This document shows positions 34,703 through 47,249 of a DNA stretch of 64,000 nt, piece after piece; within the stretch, counting starts at the first letter, position 1, and the number at the start of each line of letters is the position of its first letter. The DNA is from Nilaparvata lugens (taxonomy: Eukaryota; Arthropoda; Insecta; Hemiptera; Delphacidae), in the NCBI RefSeq assembly GCF_014356525.2, contig NC_052505.1, forward strand, positions 51,278,970 through 51,342,969, written 5' to 3'. Under the pieces are notes generated by a model. That model did not search any database and was not told the origin of the DNA. It saw only the letters and a program-made list of their open reading frames with translations. The position numbers and the translations under genes were made by a program.

Positions 34703-35999
34703 AAATATTATTATACATATTCATAATTCAGCTCTAGAGTTGTCAGAGCAGAAAGCTACATGTCACAAAGGAATGAAATTGTTTGTCTTTTATAATAGGC
34801 CACTAATTGGCCTTTGGTTGTGCTTGCAATATTATTGTTGAGGCTTCCTCAGAAATGAGTTGAAAGCCTGGCAGGCTGCCAGATGCAGCTATAAAAAACC
34901 GGATCAAAAGACTGACACTCTCCTTCCATATTCCCATGCCAGCCCACTTTTCTCCTTCCACTCATTACAAGCCATTACAAGCGACTGTTGACATGCTTAT
35001 GCGATCTGGTGGGACAATGCAGAACTAACTTATGCGTGATATTATAAATGGACTACGTTGTTATTCTCATTATAGGAGATTTCTCTGATATAAGGTGAAC
35101 ATTATCGTTGAATAAAATGTAGAAACTTATAGAAACATATAATGATTTTTATTTCTGCATGACCACTTTTGATCGTTTTTCTATAGAATACAGGTTATTA
35201 GTTGAATCATACAAACAAATAAAATATATTTCACTTCGAATTAATTATAAATTGATTTCGAATATCATGAATAAAAAAAATTAGCCTACTGTTGATTTCA
35301 GTCATATAATGAATCTACAAATTGCTATTGAGCAAATTGAGTTCATAGCATAATATAGAAAATAATAATATGATAATACCTATCTATGGGTGGGGCATAT
35401 TAAACATAGGGCGGAATTCATCCAACTATTGTAAAATATTTGTTAATCAGTTTTACTAATATTTCATAATGATGATAAGTTGATTAATTAATATTAAAGT
35501 ATTCAAGTGATTTTTTAAAAGGAATAGGTCACCTACTTCACATTCACTTTTTTATGGAGAGATAAATCTCAAGAAACTGCTGACCTTCGAAAAATACCAA
35601 ACAATTCTTATGCAAACACAATACGGTATAGTAAGTTTACATAAATACCAGTAAATAGGTGTATTAAAAATACATACATCAAAAGATGAAAAAAATTAAC
35701 TACTAAGTCTAAAAAGTACTGTACAAGATTTTTTAGATATCATTCAAATTCAATTATAATAGTTGGATAACTATGAAAAGATTTTTATCACATTCAATAT
35801 CGAATAAATTTTGAATTCGATTCTCTAATATAAATCATCCATGAACTGAATCTGAATACTATTCATCAAAATAATAATTAGTCTACATTTGATCATACAC
35901 ATCGAATAATCTGTAATCCAACAAGAGTATATTGAGTTCTTAGTTTTTTTATGATTGGGTAATACTTAAACAGTAATAGACTACTAATACATGAATACA
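34703..35999. other. Unassigned AT-rich DNA
   Basis: No gene or repeat was found. Confidence 0.5.
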
Positions 36000-36776
36000 C
36001 TAATACAATTTTTCGAGGCTACTGAATCCTCCTCCTAAATTGATTGTACCTGCCACTGCTGCAGAATTAATGTCCATATGCTGTTCACTGTTCATTTTGT
36101 CAGACCATACAGTCTTTTTCATCCCACACATGTTGCATTCAAAACAAAATCCAGAAATCAAGCCATGCTTGATTTCATTCATCAAGTTCAAATTGGTGAA
36201 AGAACAATCAAATTGTGGAGAATGTTCACTAGCTTTTTTCAATTGTTCTATAAAATAAACAATGTCCACTATTCTACGTCCACTAATTTCACTTTTCGCT
36301 CTAGAATTCTTCTCAATATTCAATGGGGTTGATGTATCAGGAGCAGGAATGATGGAAGAAGAGGAAGGAGTAGACACTGTACGAGACAAACAGGGAGTAT
36401 TATTGCTGATATAATTAGGAGAAGCAAAAGAAGAGGAACATGAGGAGTAGGAATCATTCACCGTATAGCATACGGAAGAAGGAGGATGGGGTAGAAAAGA
36501 AGGGGGAGGAGGAGGTGGAGGAAGAGGAGGAGACGGAATAGAATGAAGATAAGGAGATGGATGAGGAGAAGGAGTAGGAGGATGAGAAGGGGAAAAAGCA
36601 GGAGTAGAACAGGAAGAGGAAAAAGGAGCTGAAGATTGTTGTAAGGAAGGAGAATTAGCAGATTTATCCTGAAACGACCTTTCAACACCAATACTTTTCA
36701 TGATTCTCCATTCACGCAACCTTTCTCCACCCCGATTTTTCAATTTTCGACTTTTTATTCGGTTCTTATTCGCCAT
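36000..36776 (-). CDS. Mutator-like transposase domain protein, N-terminal part
   Basis: The 258-residue ORF starts with a basic segment (MANKNRIKSRKLKNRGG), continues with a long serine/proline-rich linker (about residues 40-160, including a PPLPPPPPPP run), and ends with GRRIVDIVYFIEQL, an FCFECNMCGM cysteine pair and DINSAAVAGTINLGGGFSSLE. That last block matches my recollection of the Mutator-like transposase domain found in many arthropod proteins. In the family the domain continues well beyond this point, so the ORF is truncated by a stop at 36000 or continues in an exon I cannot identify. No terminal inverted repeats were found around it. A host gene derived from a transposase, or a decayed transposon, are both possible. 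Confidence 0.55.
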   Translation of the reverse strand: MANKNRIKSRKLKNRGGERLREWRIMKSIGVERSFQDKSANSPSLQQSSAPFSSSCSTPAFSPSHPPTPSPHPSPYLHSIPSPPLPPPPPPPSFLPHPPSSVCYTVNDSYSSCSSSFASPNYISNNTPCLSRTVSTPSSSSIIPAPDTSTPLNIEKNSRAKSEISGRRIVDIVYFIEQLKKASEHSPQFDCSFTNLNLMNEIKHGLISGFCFECNMCGMKKTVWSDKMNSEQHMDINSAAVAGTINLGGGFSSLEKLY

Positions 36777-37460
36777 ACTTTTCAGTTACTTTTGATAACT
36801 TTGAACACTATAACACATAGACCTACACACAAACACACGCGCACAGACACGATAGTTCCAAACTAACTGAGGAACACTTTCCAAACAGAAGTTGATCGAC
36901 TTTGGCTTGTACTGAAGACGAGTGCTTTCGAGGGTCAACTGAAAATAATACTGATTATATTTTGTCCACTCTCAGGTCAAGATGCCTTTACTTGTGAATT
37001 CTTTCTGCAAATAAGTTTCAAAAGGAAATGGAAGTGTACGGGCTATTGTTTACAGGGATACAAAGCCCATGAAACGGCACCCCTCCAGACAACTGATGGC
37101 GGTCACGCACTGCTTGTGCGTGCGTGTAAGGGTCTGTCAACGTACTCTGTTTAACAACTCCATTTTTCAGTGGCTTGCACACGAAAATCTCCTTCGCTAG
37201 ATTCCATTTAAAAACCGTACAGATGTGTAGATTTTTATGAAAAAATTAATTTCATTAGAACTCATCAAAACGAATTCAAGTTGCGAGATGAATTTCCAAA
37301 ATATCCATAAAGAACGCCAGGAAAAAATCATAAAAGTTTCTCACTTAATAGATGAATATAAACGTTCTCTCAAAAAATATTAATTTTCTACTTCGCAACT
37401 TGAAATAGAGAATTAACATACCTTCAAAATGAGATATTGACTGAAACGTTCGGATGAAAA
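36777..37460. other. Unassigned DNA upstream of the Mutator-like ORF
   Basis: It contains a short CA/CG-rich stretch (36826-36852) and could hold the promoter of that ORF, but no specific element is recognisable. Confidence 0.35.
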
Positions 37461-39756
37461 TGTGCCGGGCACTCTCTTTAATTCAGGCCTTTTCCCAAGT
37501 TATAATAGTAAATTTAATACGCAATAGACTAGAGCCATTATTGTAAGTGAGTTAGCGAAATAAATTATTTTCTCTCTCTATTATGAACGGCCATGACTTC
37601 GAGTTTCCCATGATAGATATTTAAAAATTGTGGCTCCGAGTCGTCGAGGAATGTAGATTATGGAATTATCTCTAAAACTTAGCCTTCTTGTCGCGACATA
37701 AAGTGCGATAAGTTGGAAAACAGCAAGCATTGAAATTATAACAAACTACCGATTTTGCAGTTACTATTTGGTCCAAAGGCTCTAGAAGCCACGCGACGAT
37801 TGGTCAAATTGATTCCATTCGCCCAATAGGAGACCTGTTTCTAAATACAGTAGTGGGGATTCCCCAGTCGAGAGACCAGATTACGTTTCGGAGGACACTT
37901 TGCTAGGAGCACTACGAGAGTAAAGATGTAGTCACTATGTTTCCCCCTTTTTGGGCAGGTTTATAAGTTTATTTCAGTAGTTAATGTAGGAGCTAGTTTT
38001 ATTTTTTATTAATGTTTAAATTTACTAGTAGTGCCATGTCCTGAAAGGTTTAATTGTGTTTCTTCTTCATGTACGAATAATTGTTTCTTCAAATAACCGC
38101 TAAGGTACGTAAAATAAGGTTAAAATATAATTTAGGGAATTTAATTGATTGAAACTTCCATAAGAGTATTGAATTAATTAAGCCTGTTATTTTTCAAGTT
38201 AATAATATTGATTGAGAATAATCCTTTTGATTTTATTAGTGATGGAAGATACTTATAAATTTTTTCTAAAGAAGTATAGAAAGTTTTCAGTTACGTTACA
38301 TTTGAGTTATTGTTTCTGGAGATATATTATCGTAGAGTATTGCTGAAAGTCAGGAAGATAGCCTTTAAATTGGAATGAAATTTTTAAGATTATGTTCATA
38401 TTGAGCTTATGACATTTTTTAATTTATATTTTTCAGACTCTGTTTTCTTATGTCATTATGGCTTTCGAATGATTTAGTAAATTTTTTATGATAGAAATCT
38501 TAATAGACGAAGAAGAAAGTTTTTCTTTTCCAGGAAATTAATGTTAATGAATGTTCAAATTTTAATACAATTTAAATTATTTTCTATGTGTCTACTAATT
38601 TTATTTAATTAAAGGTAAATCAAATCATAAACTCTGGAGTGTTCATTTTTAATTAAGGTTCTGAGCAGTTTTGGGCGAATGCCCGTTATTTACACTTGGA
38701 TTGCGTCCTATAGTTCATAAATAACAAATAAAATAAATGTTGGCTGGCGCACAAGTTTCCAACAATACTAGCCGAGCTACTATATGAAAAATTATATTTG
38801 ATTTCGCAAACCAAACGAAAAATATCATATAAGTTAGCATCATTTCAATTTGAATTATTTGTGAAGAAAGATCCATTAATTCTGATAAAAAGAATCAGTA
38901 GTTTAAAGATAAAAATCTATATAAAATGAGGATTCAAATAGAATGAGAGAATTTAATTAATTGTAATCAATAGATAACTCCTGTTTTAGCTTCTGATGAA
39001 TTGTAGGAAGAGTTAGAAATTAATGCTGTAATACATTTATTTACAGCGATTCATGTGTGTTCGCAAACCAACTTCTTGTACTACCACCCCTTTGGTTCCG
39101 CAACTTTATGTAACACCGCTTCAAGACACCCGTTCAGACGACAGGTCTAGGGACGTAAGAGGACGTCGCCGTCAAGCCAAATTCAACCGGTAAAAGCTCA
39201 CCGCCAAAAACAAGGTACTGTAACCCCGACGATAAAGCAACGTACAGACCAACAAAAGTGCAGTGTAGTGAAACAAAGGTTCATTCGAGAATGTCAATCA
39301 AAAGTGGGGATTCAAAATTATTATGAAATGGGTTATATGGGTTACTATCGACGAAACTTGGGTTCAACGGGCCTTTCTTTCTTGAGTAATTTTATGTTGA
39401 AGTTAATTATTTGTTATTTGATGACTGATATTGTTGGTTTTGTGACGTATTGCTATCTAAACGGGGATAGTAATGCGCCCCCGAATCAGATGAAGAATGT
39501 CAACAAAGTAACATGAAATTGTTGTTTCTGTTGTTCGATTTTAGTTGCCAATGTTTATTGAAACTGTTTGTATTTTTCAATTATTTCAAATTGTAGTGAT
39601 TTTCTATAGTATAAACCTATTAAATCAGGCATGGCAAGATTAATTGAAGTTTTCTTGACTCTAGCCCGTTCACCTGCATGAATTAGGTATAGACTCAGGT
39701 ATTTTCTAGATGTGTCGGCCTATTTCTAAATTCTAAATTTTATTCAAAATTATCTT
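37461..39756 (+). repeat. 2.3-kb direct repeat, copy 1 (LTR or LTR plus leader)
   Basis: Begins TGTGCCGGGCACTCTC and is repeated at 48658-50951. I find one substitution (near 37693) and four one-base homopolymer indels over ~2295 bases. The left end starts with TG, as LTRs do. AATAAAATAAA followed by TTGGCTGGCGCAC at 38725-38750 could mark an LTR end and primer site inside the repeat, in which case the true LTR is ~1.3 kb and the rest is leader. The ORF at 39268-39516 differs between copies by a frameshift and is probably not a gene. Confidence 0.75.
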
Positions 39757-42700
39757 CTTAGGCATACAACTGCGCCGACTCTGCTGTCTAGAGATTTAAA
39801 TCTCTGGAATTCAAACTTTCTAAAAAATTTGATTTTTCATAACTTACTCTAATAATACTAGATCAATTTTTCTGAGTCTATACTTAATAATTCATTCTGT
39901 GAACGTGTTAACTGTCAATATTTTGGGTTTGGAGTTGAATGAATAATTTATAGTTGCTACTCCAATTTTTCTGAAGTTTAAATAATTGTAGATGAAATAG
40001 GAATGTTATTCAGTTCAGTAAATTCATTAAAGTGAAAATATTTTGAAGTGCTTAAAGATAAAGTTAGATATCATTGAAGCTCAAGTTGAAAGTATTCTGA
40101 AACTTCATATTGAAATTGTTCATTGAGAAATTAAAGGTTTAACGTTAGAATAAAAATTAGTAGAAGAAACTAGCATAGGTGAAAAACAACTGATTCTAAG
40201 TGCTGAATAAATTTTTTGCATTCTGTAATTCCGTGAATGATGATAGAAATTATTGTAATGTCAACGTACGTATTCTGGTCTCACGTCTGGTAGTTGAATA
40301 TCATTATAGTAGTAGTGAAAGGGAATATTGAGATTTTAAAGGTCAACCCAAGTAAATTAGGAAAATTCGGAAATTATTATGGGAGAATGTTTGAGGAAAA
40401 TAGGAATTTTTTTTTGATAAGTTTAGGTAGATCGAAGGTAATCAGAGAATAAATAGGAAACTGTTTTATTAGTTATTGTTGATATGTAGTTTTGAAAAGT
40501 TGATGAGTAGTTTTGGCCTTGAAATGTTTAAACTAAATAATTGGGTATTGTAGATTAAAGTTGAAACGATAATCAAATCCTTGGGAATTTGTATGAAAAT
40601 AAGTTGATTCAGATGAGGTTGTTAAGTCCCTTTATCAGTAATGTTTATTCTCGAAAAGGTGAATCAGTTTTATTATTGGAGATATTTTTTTTAGGTGTGA
40701 TTTTTGCGGTAGGCATGCGTAGTGATAGTGTAAAGATCCGTTGTGTTGGTGACGTTTCCTGTAGGTTGTGGGGAATTTTTTTTGTTTAGTTGAGACTCAA
40801 GATTTAGAGGATGACAAGGGGATGTCCTGCCTATGTGTGTGTTGTTGTTGAATTTAGGTAATCGGCGCGAGTGTAGGTCCGTGTCCAGAGAGAACGGAGC
40901 ACTGCCCGATAGTTGTCCATGTAACAAATCAAGGAATTTAGCTGTGACTAACCTTGCAAATTTGTACGGTGGAATTGTATAATTTTAGCGAAAGGCACCG
41001 AAAATGGTGTGAGCTAAGATTTTTTTTGTATCTAGTAAACGGTCTGGTTCATTCGAGAGTTATGGGGCTCGTCAGTAGAATAACGTAAACCGAAATCTAG
41101 AATATTTAGTGAGTCTTCGTAGTGATTGTAAGGAAAACAATCAGCGTAAGGCAGTTTAGGGAAGCCCAGTCAAAAGGTTCGTTGATGTTTGGTAGGAAAG
41201 TCAGCCGCAAAAACACAAGTAATAATTGGTAAAAAAAGGGGTATTATTGAGTTTAAAGTTGCTTAGAAATTTGGTATATGGTAACGAAAATTGAAAGTTT
41301 TAGACAATGAATATTTAAAGTGATTAGTTAAGGTATACAAATAAAATAACAGAGAAACTTTTTCGAGTACCTAGGTAATGTTAAAATGGTTATCAGTGAA
41401 AGTAGAAATAAATATTGGAACACTAATGAACGGGTTAAATTAAAATAAAATTAACAGTGAAATTCTTCTAGTTGAATTTGAAATGAAAAGGGAAAATCTC
41501 TTGAGTTAAGCATGAGTTTAAATTATTCTGTAGTTGAGAGTTGAAAGGTTGATTAAAAATTTAATTGGGGATATGAAAGTAGAAATATGTAGGAAAATTC
41601 GTGTCAAAAAGGAAATAGAATTGTTGGGAAAATTAAATTGAGGTAATTAACAGTAGTAGGACCCTTTAGAGATAAGTGGTCAAAAGGTATTAATAAATAA
41701 AAAAAATAGGAAAATCTTTAATGAAATGATCATTTTTTTTAATGATGAATAGTAAAATTGCAATCAAGTTTTCCATGTGAATAAGTTGAGATATTTTGAG
41801 ATCTAGTAGAGTAATTGAAACTAGTTGGATATGAAGTTTATTGTTGAGAAATAATTATGTGAGGCTCCAGTAAGGTTAGAAATGTCAGTGAACTTGGGAA
41901 TCAGTAATAGTGTAATAGTAGCCTATTAATGTGTTAATGTGTTGGTAAATTCAATAATGTTGGTAATCAGAAGGCAAGCAGTAGCAGTCCAACAATGCTA
42001 AGTTAGAGCTGAACTTTAATATTATTAAATCATGCGATGAAAAGTATGCTTCCAGTGTTTAGAGAAAATGTCACGTACTTTGAGTTTGCGATAAATAATA
42101 GCCTGGCACTCGATCATAGTTTTGTTTTGACTAGAATTCTGTGGTAGAAGCTTTCCTACTGGAATATTATAATGAAAAGTGTTTTTCTCATGATTGTGGA
42201 ATGCAAAATCGCGCTTGAGTCATGTTGAAAAATATCCGAAACAGATCAGAAAAAAATAGGAAACAGATCAGTCTATTGAAGACAAGATTTTTTGTCGTGA
42301 GTTATAATTGGATAAGTTTTTGTGAGTATGGCGCCACTCTGTAGCCTTGTCCCTATACACTCAACGAGATGATTCCTAATGAATGAGAAGGAGAAAGGAG
42401 AAGAAGAGTTATGATAAAGATATTTACCGTATTTGTTATAAGGATTCATTACGGGTTCATGAAGGGTTTATTAGTCAAAGATTTTGTTACGTGACAATAT
42501 AATGTATATAGAAGAAATTCCGGAATGTAAATAACTTGCGCAACTAGATTAGTCATTAAATTATGTTATTAACTTCGTAATATTAAATATATTTAGGTAG
42601 GTGAATTAGGTTTAATTTTATTTCATGCACGGCTGCATACTCGCGGTAAGTGAAATAATTGTACAGTTTTCTCACGGTAGTAGATAATTGATTGTTTGGT

Positions 42701-42884
42701 AAATCGGGTGATGATCATTTTTTGAAGTTATCAACAGTCATAATATCCTATGTAGCAATGTATGTATGTGATGTCTCTAATAATAATAAGTTATTTAGCA
42801 TAAGACGATTTATCATAATATTCTATACTATACCCATTTTCAATAGCTTAAGAGCAATGTTATAATTCGGAAAAAGGGCTGAAA

Positions 42885-43204
42885 CAGGCACTTCGTTCTA
42901 GCGTGTTTCGGACGCTATTTTCCAACCGATAATCATGAAAATGGTACCAAATTGTTCAGAAAGATTTGGACATCTGGCGCCGTACCGCCAAATTCCAATT
43001 TTCCAACTATAAAATGACTTTAAAATTCGATGAACTTGGAGAAAATTTGGCAAAGTTTGACGTTCAATAGGAAAAAATTGATAAGTGATATCAAAATTTG
43101 GCGGTACGGCGCCAGATGTCCAAATCTTTCTGAACAATTTGGTACCATTTTCATGATTATCGGTTGGAAAATAGCGTCCGAAACACGCTAGAACGAAGTA
43201 CCTG
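42885..43204. mobile_element. 320-bp MITE with 110-bp inverted arms
   Basis: Left arm 42885-42994 begins CAGGCACTTCGTTCTAGCGT and the right arm 43095-43204 is its reverse complement with, as far as I can see, one difference near the tip. Only 100 bases lie between them. No target duplication is evident at either edge. Confidence 0.85.
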
Positions 43205-44104
43205 CAAAGAACTCTGAATCGAGAAAGCTTCAATTCCCTACTAGCCTTTCGAAAAAGTGTGGTCGAACTCACTAACACAGTCCCAACTGCTATGATGTGA
43301 GTACACACACTCACACCGGAGAACCGGAAAACTGGTTTTCGGTTGTCGAAGCAATTGATTGTTTTTGTTCAATGAGATATTGCCTGTCTTCTTGTCTGCG
43401 CTATTGTGTTTTATGTTATATACTATATTCATATAATTATGCTCTATTATTCTATATGCTTATACAGTAGTTTGACATCCATATTATTATTTATTCCCAT
43501 TTCATTTCAATATCACATGAAATTTGTACTATATTCTATTTGTACAGCTATTTTGGAGACATGGTTCATTCTTCTCTCATCGAATTCTTTATTATCCATG
43601 TTGGGCCATGCATGGCAATTCAAATTCAACCCAAGAACTTTACATGAAACTACCCGGGAAAAATTTAGTTTTGGAGAGATCAAGTTTTACATGTTTTTTT
43701 CTTATACTGTAATTAGAAAACAATTAGGAATTCCTAAATTCTCGAGAAAAAGTAAGTTATTGGATAATATGAATGAATGATAGTTCATGCTTCAACGAAA
43801 ATTTCTGCAATAAAAAAATACTTTTAGTATACTGCAAGATTTCCAAGATAAGCCAATTCTCTGTTCACTTTTTTTTTTAATTTACATTTACTTTCTTTGA
43901 AGTGGTAATAGGGTACAAGTATTCAATTGGAAGAAAGGTGAAATGCAAAAACTAATGTACAGTATGACACTGTACATTGTCATTGTCCAGGAGTGGTAAC
44001 GTTGTGGGTGGGGGGGGGGGTGATTGCGCAGACTGCGTCCTTGTCATTGTAGTGAGGGGGGTTTCCAATAGGGTCAATATTGTAACGACTGACGATCTTC
44101 TTGT

Positions 44105-44467
44105 TTGGAATGTTTTCTGAATCGTGCAGAATCACAAATACTTTGCTTCTGAATAAAATTATGCTTATATGAATCATAACTTTTTTTGGGTTTAGGCGCC
44201 TGCTGGCGCCTGCGCGGTAGATTCTATTATATTCATAATTGAACAGAAATGAATTCGATTGTTTATAAAATAGAAAAATAGACAGTTATCAACTGTCCAT
44301 TGTTCAGTTGTTTACAGGCCGTTGTACATGGTGATCTGCACTTGTTTTGGTGAATCAGGAATTAGGTACTTCTCGTAATATTTGCTACCGTATATTAGCC
44401 CAGTTCTGAATCGTGCTAATACAGTCACAAGTACTTTGCTTCTGAATAAAACTATGCTTATGAATCA
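44105..44467 (+). repeat. Repeated 60-base block (two copies)
   Basis: CTGAATCGTGC and the following TACTTTGCTTCTGAATAAA occur at about 44117-44177 and again at 44407-44467, 290 bases apart. Confidence 0.7.
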
Positions 44468-45104
44468 TTGTAGCGTTATAATATTTAGCGTTGTTGTATG
44501 ATTTGAATTTTTGTGCCCTGTTAATTATTTATTTATTAGATTACCACAAACAATATAATGATCGGGAAAGAAAAAACAGGTTATTGCCCAAAACTTTTTC
44601 AATTTCCTAATTCAGTTTCAAATTGTGCAAATATTATACATAGGTTATGTCCATTTCAATTTTCTACACCAATCACAATCTGAGAGTATAGATTAGAATA
44701 AAACAATTTTAAATTTTGATAGATTGATAGTAAAACTTTTGTAAAAACTTTAAATTCACAAAATAAAGAATAAAACCACTTAAATTTTGAGCTCGAAAAT
44801 ATAACGTTCAACTTAGCTATATAACAGCTGTTTCATGTTATCATGGATAATAAAAACCAATTTGATTTATTATATTATTGGAATCATTTTTTGTTTGTGA
44901 TTTTCCCTGATAATATACATAAATACATTGAAATATTTGATCATGTACTCCAAACAATATTATTACTGGAAAAATTAATTCCTATCTAGAATCAAAATAA
45001 ATATATTTGAATCTCAAGAATGAAGGATCATGATTTATATTTGTCTATGCATGAACCATTTTATTAACAGCCTTCAGCACTTACTGAATCTATATAATAC
45101 TGGT

Positions 45105-45316
45105 CGTCAGGCTCGCTTCGCTCGCCATATCCGTTTAGCCAGACATTTAGTCTGTACCCCCGACTGGATCGTCGTAACATATGATAAAAATGCTCAAATG
45201 AAAAATGCAGGCGAGCGAAGCAAGCCTGATGATCTCATTCTTGGACAATCCAGTCGGGGGTCCAGGGGGCGGAGCCCACTGGCTAGACGGATATGGCGAT
45301 CGAAGCGAGCCTGACG
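45105..45316. mobile_element. 212-bp foldback/MITE
   Basis: CGTCAGGCTCGCTTCGCTCG at the left faces CGAAGCGAGCCTGACG at the right. Further inside, CCCCCGACTGGAT faces ATCCAGTCGGGGG and GTTTAGCCAG faces CTGGCTAGAC. GC content is much higher than the surroundings. Confidence 0.8.
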
Positions 45317-45389
45317 GCTAGTAGTAATATAATATTCCTAGGAATAGCTCTGATTGAAGTAGCAGTACCCAATCAATTTTTCCGCGATA

Positions 45390-45460
45390 AATCAGGACCT
45401 CCTAAATAGGTATTTAGGAGGTACTGGATAAATTGGTATTTAGGAGGTCCTGGATAAATG
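45390..45460 (+). repeat. GGTATTTAGGAGGT repeats
   Basis: A unit of about 35 bases, GGTATTTAGGAGGTCCTGGA and TAAAT, occurs twice in tandem and once inverted (ACCTCCTAAATA). Confidence 0.75.
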
Positions 45461-45542
45461 CATTTCAATCTTCAACTTGGTGCCAACCTAACAAAGTCAA
45501 CTCAACTTAATGCCAATCTGACAAAATTTTTAATTTAGTTAC

Positions 45543-46955
45543 CAGAACAACTCTGTGGGTAGATGACACAAGTTGATAAGTCACATTTTTGAACATATTG
45601 AGTTATGCATATGGTTGTGTTCAGAAAAATTAGATCTATAAGATGGTATCTATATAATAAGAGAGAGTAGGGTTGTGTTTGTTCGTGTGTTCGTTTGTTC
45701 GCATCAAAACTTGTCAACTTGTGGATTGCATACCGGAAAAACGGGAATGATTTATTTTTCCAAATTTTGCACATAGATTCTAAAAATATCAATCTCGTGC
45801 ACCTGGAAGCCCAAATTTAAATTTTCCTTTTAGATTTTTCAGAATTAGCCTAATGTTTAAATTTCATTAATGATACATTAGATTTCATTAAAAAGTCACC
45901 AAATCATATGATCGAAATTAAAAAAGGTACATCTGTTTCTATATTGCTTTCTACCTGAAAAACATAGTTTTGAAACTTCGTTTTCCTGATGCAATGTTTA
46001 GGCCTACACGTGGCATGGATTATTAATTTTTCAGCTAGAACAATTTTTGAGACAAATGCTAAATAAACGTCCACAGTTTCATCAATGCTGTATCGGCAAT
46101 ATGAAAACGCATGCAGTTAATATGTCTTTCAATGGAGGTGTTGTTATTTACATAAATAAATTATATTCTTCCAGTTTTATTTAATTAAAATTTCAAAATT
46201 ATTCGTGCCCTGATAGAATGACTGACTCACTGTACATAGGCCTATTTTGAATTCTTCTAGATTTCATTACGTTAAGTTTTAAGAAAGACCCTTGCGAAGC
46301 ACGAGTTCCCTACTAGTAACTAAATATGTTGTATCTCTTTAAATAGCTGAGATATAACCTTGCTCAAGCCTGAAAGAGCATTTTCTTCCAAACCCCAAGT
46401 TGACAAATACTGATAAGTACATATATCTCAACACTCTTCTACCGGTTTGTATTATAATCCAATTATCAAAAGATGACAAAATTTGATAAGTGTATGTACT
46501 GGTAGGCTATTATAAAATCTGAAAATCAATAACCTCTATTGAGAACTACATAACCCATACAACTTTGCAAACAGTTCAAGTTTGTTTAACTTGATCAATA
46601 CTTGTAAATAATATCAATTAATTGTTAAAAATATATTCAAATTTCTAAATAATCGATTTTTAAGATATTTCCTATACTGTTACATTGTGATTTGAAACAT
46701 TTGGCAGATGGCAAAACATGATATCTCTGACATCACTAGCAAAAATCCTCAATAGTTAATTTAAATAAATGTTTTATTCCTTGATATTTTATATTCAAAT
46801 AGTCAATGATCAGCTGATTATATTAGTTTAAAATGGGTAAGAAAAAATATGATAGATAATTTTTGCAGCTATGCCAAACTTTCAAATTGCTCTCCTGAAA
46901 AGTTTACAAATCATGACTTATCAGCTTGTGTCATCTACCCACAGAACTGTTTCGA
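45543..46955. repeat. Inverted pair of a 40-base block
   Basis: CTGTGGGTAGATGACACAAG at about 45550 recurs as its reverse complement near 46930, with flanking similarity. The pair brackets the Helitron candidate. Confidence 0.6.
45649..46316 (+). mobile_element. Candidate non-autonomous Helitron
   Basis: The left end is A|TCTATATAATAAGAG and the right end ...CTTGCGAAGCACGAGTTCCC then TACTAG|T. That gives a TC start, a short GC-rich hairpin just before a CTAG end, and insertion between A and T, as known for Helitrons. No rep/helicase coding is present. Confidence 0.45.
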
Positions 46956-47159
46956 AGAGGTACTCTCTCTAGATTATAGTTCTATATTAACATATGGTAT
47001 GGACATTTCAATTATAATTTTAAGATATTGGAATAAGAATATACATGCTAAAAGTCGAACTTTAAACCCTTAAAACCACCCTTAGAGTTAAAATATCGCC
47101 AAAAGATTTCTTAGTGCGCCTCAAAAGGGCCAACTGAACATACCTACCAAATTTGAACG

Positions 47160-47249
47160 TTTTTGGTCCGGTAGATTTTTAGTTCTGCGAGTGAGTGAGT
47201 GAGTAAGTCAGTCAGTGAGTGAGTGCCATTTCGCTTTTATATATATAGA
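47160..47249 (-). mobile_element. Possible Helitron 5' end with GAGT repeats
   Basis: On the minus strand A|TCTATATATATAAAAGCGAA is followed by CACTCACTCACTGACTGACT repeats. This matches a 5' end style of arthropod Helitrons as I remember it. The matching 3' end was not found. Confidence 0.35.

Noticed and set aside
36040..36332. Plus-strand ORFs opposite the Mutator-like gene
   Set aside because: Antisense shadows of the minus-strand ORF, which has a recognisable domain.
39268..39516. 82-codon ORF in the 2.3-kb repeat as a gene
   Set aside because: The second copy (50462-50665) shifts frame after about 56 codons because of one T, and the protein has no motif.
44005..44025. Run of G bases as a G-quadruplex regulator
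   Set aside because: A simple homopolymer-like run with no gene nearby to regulate.
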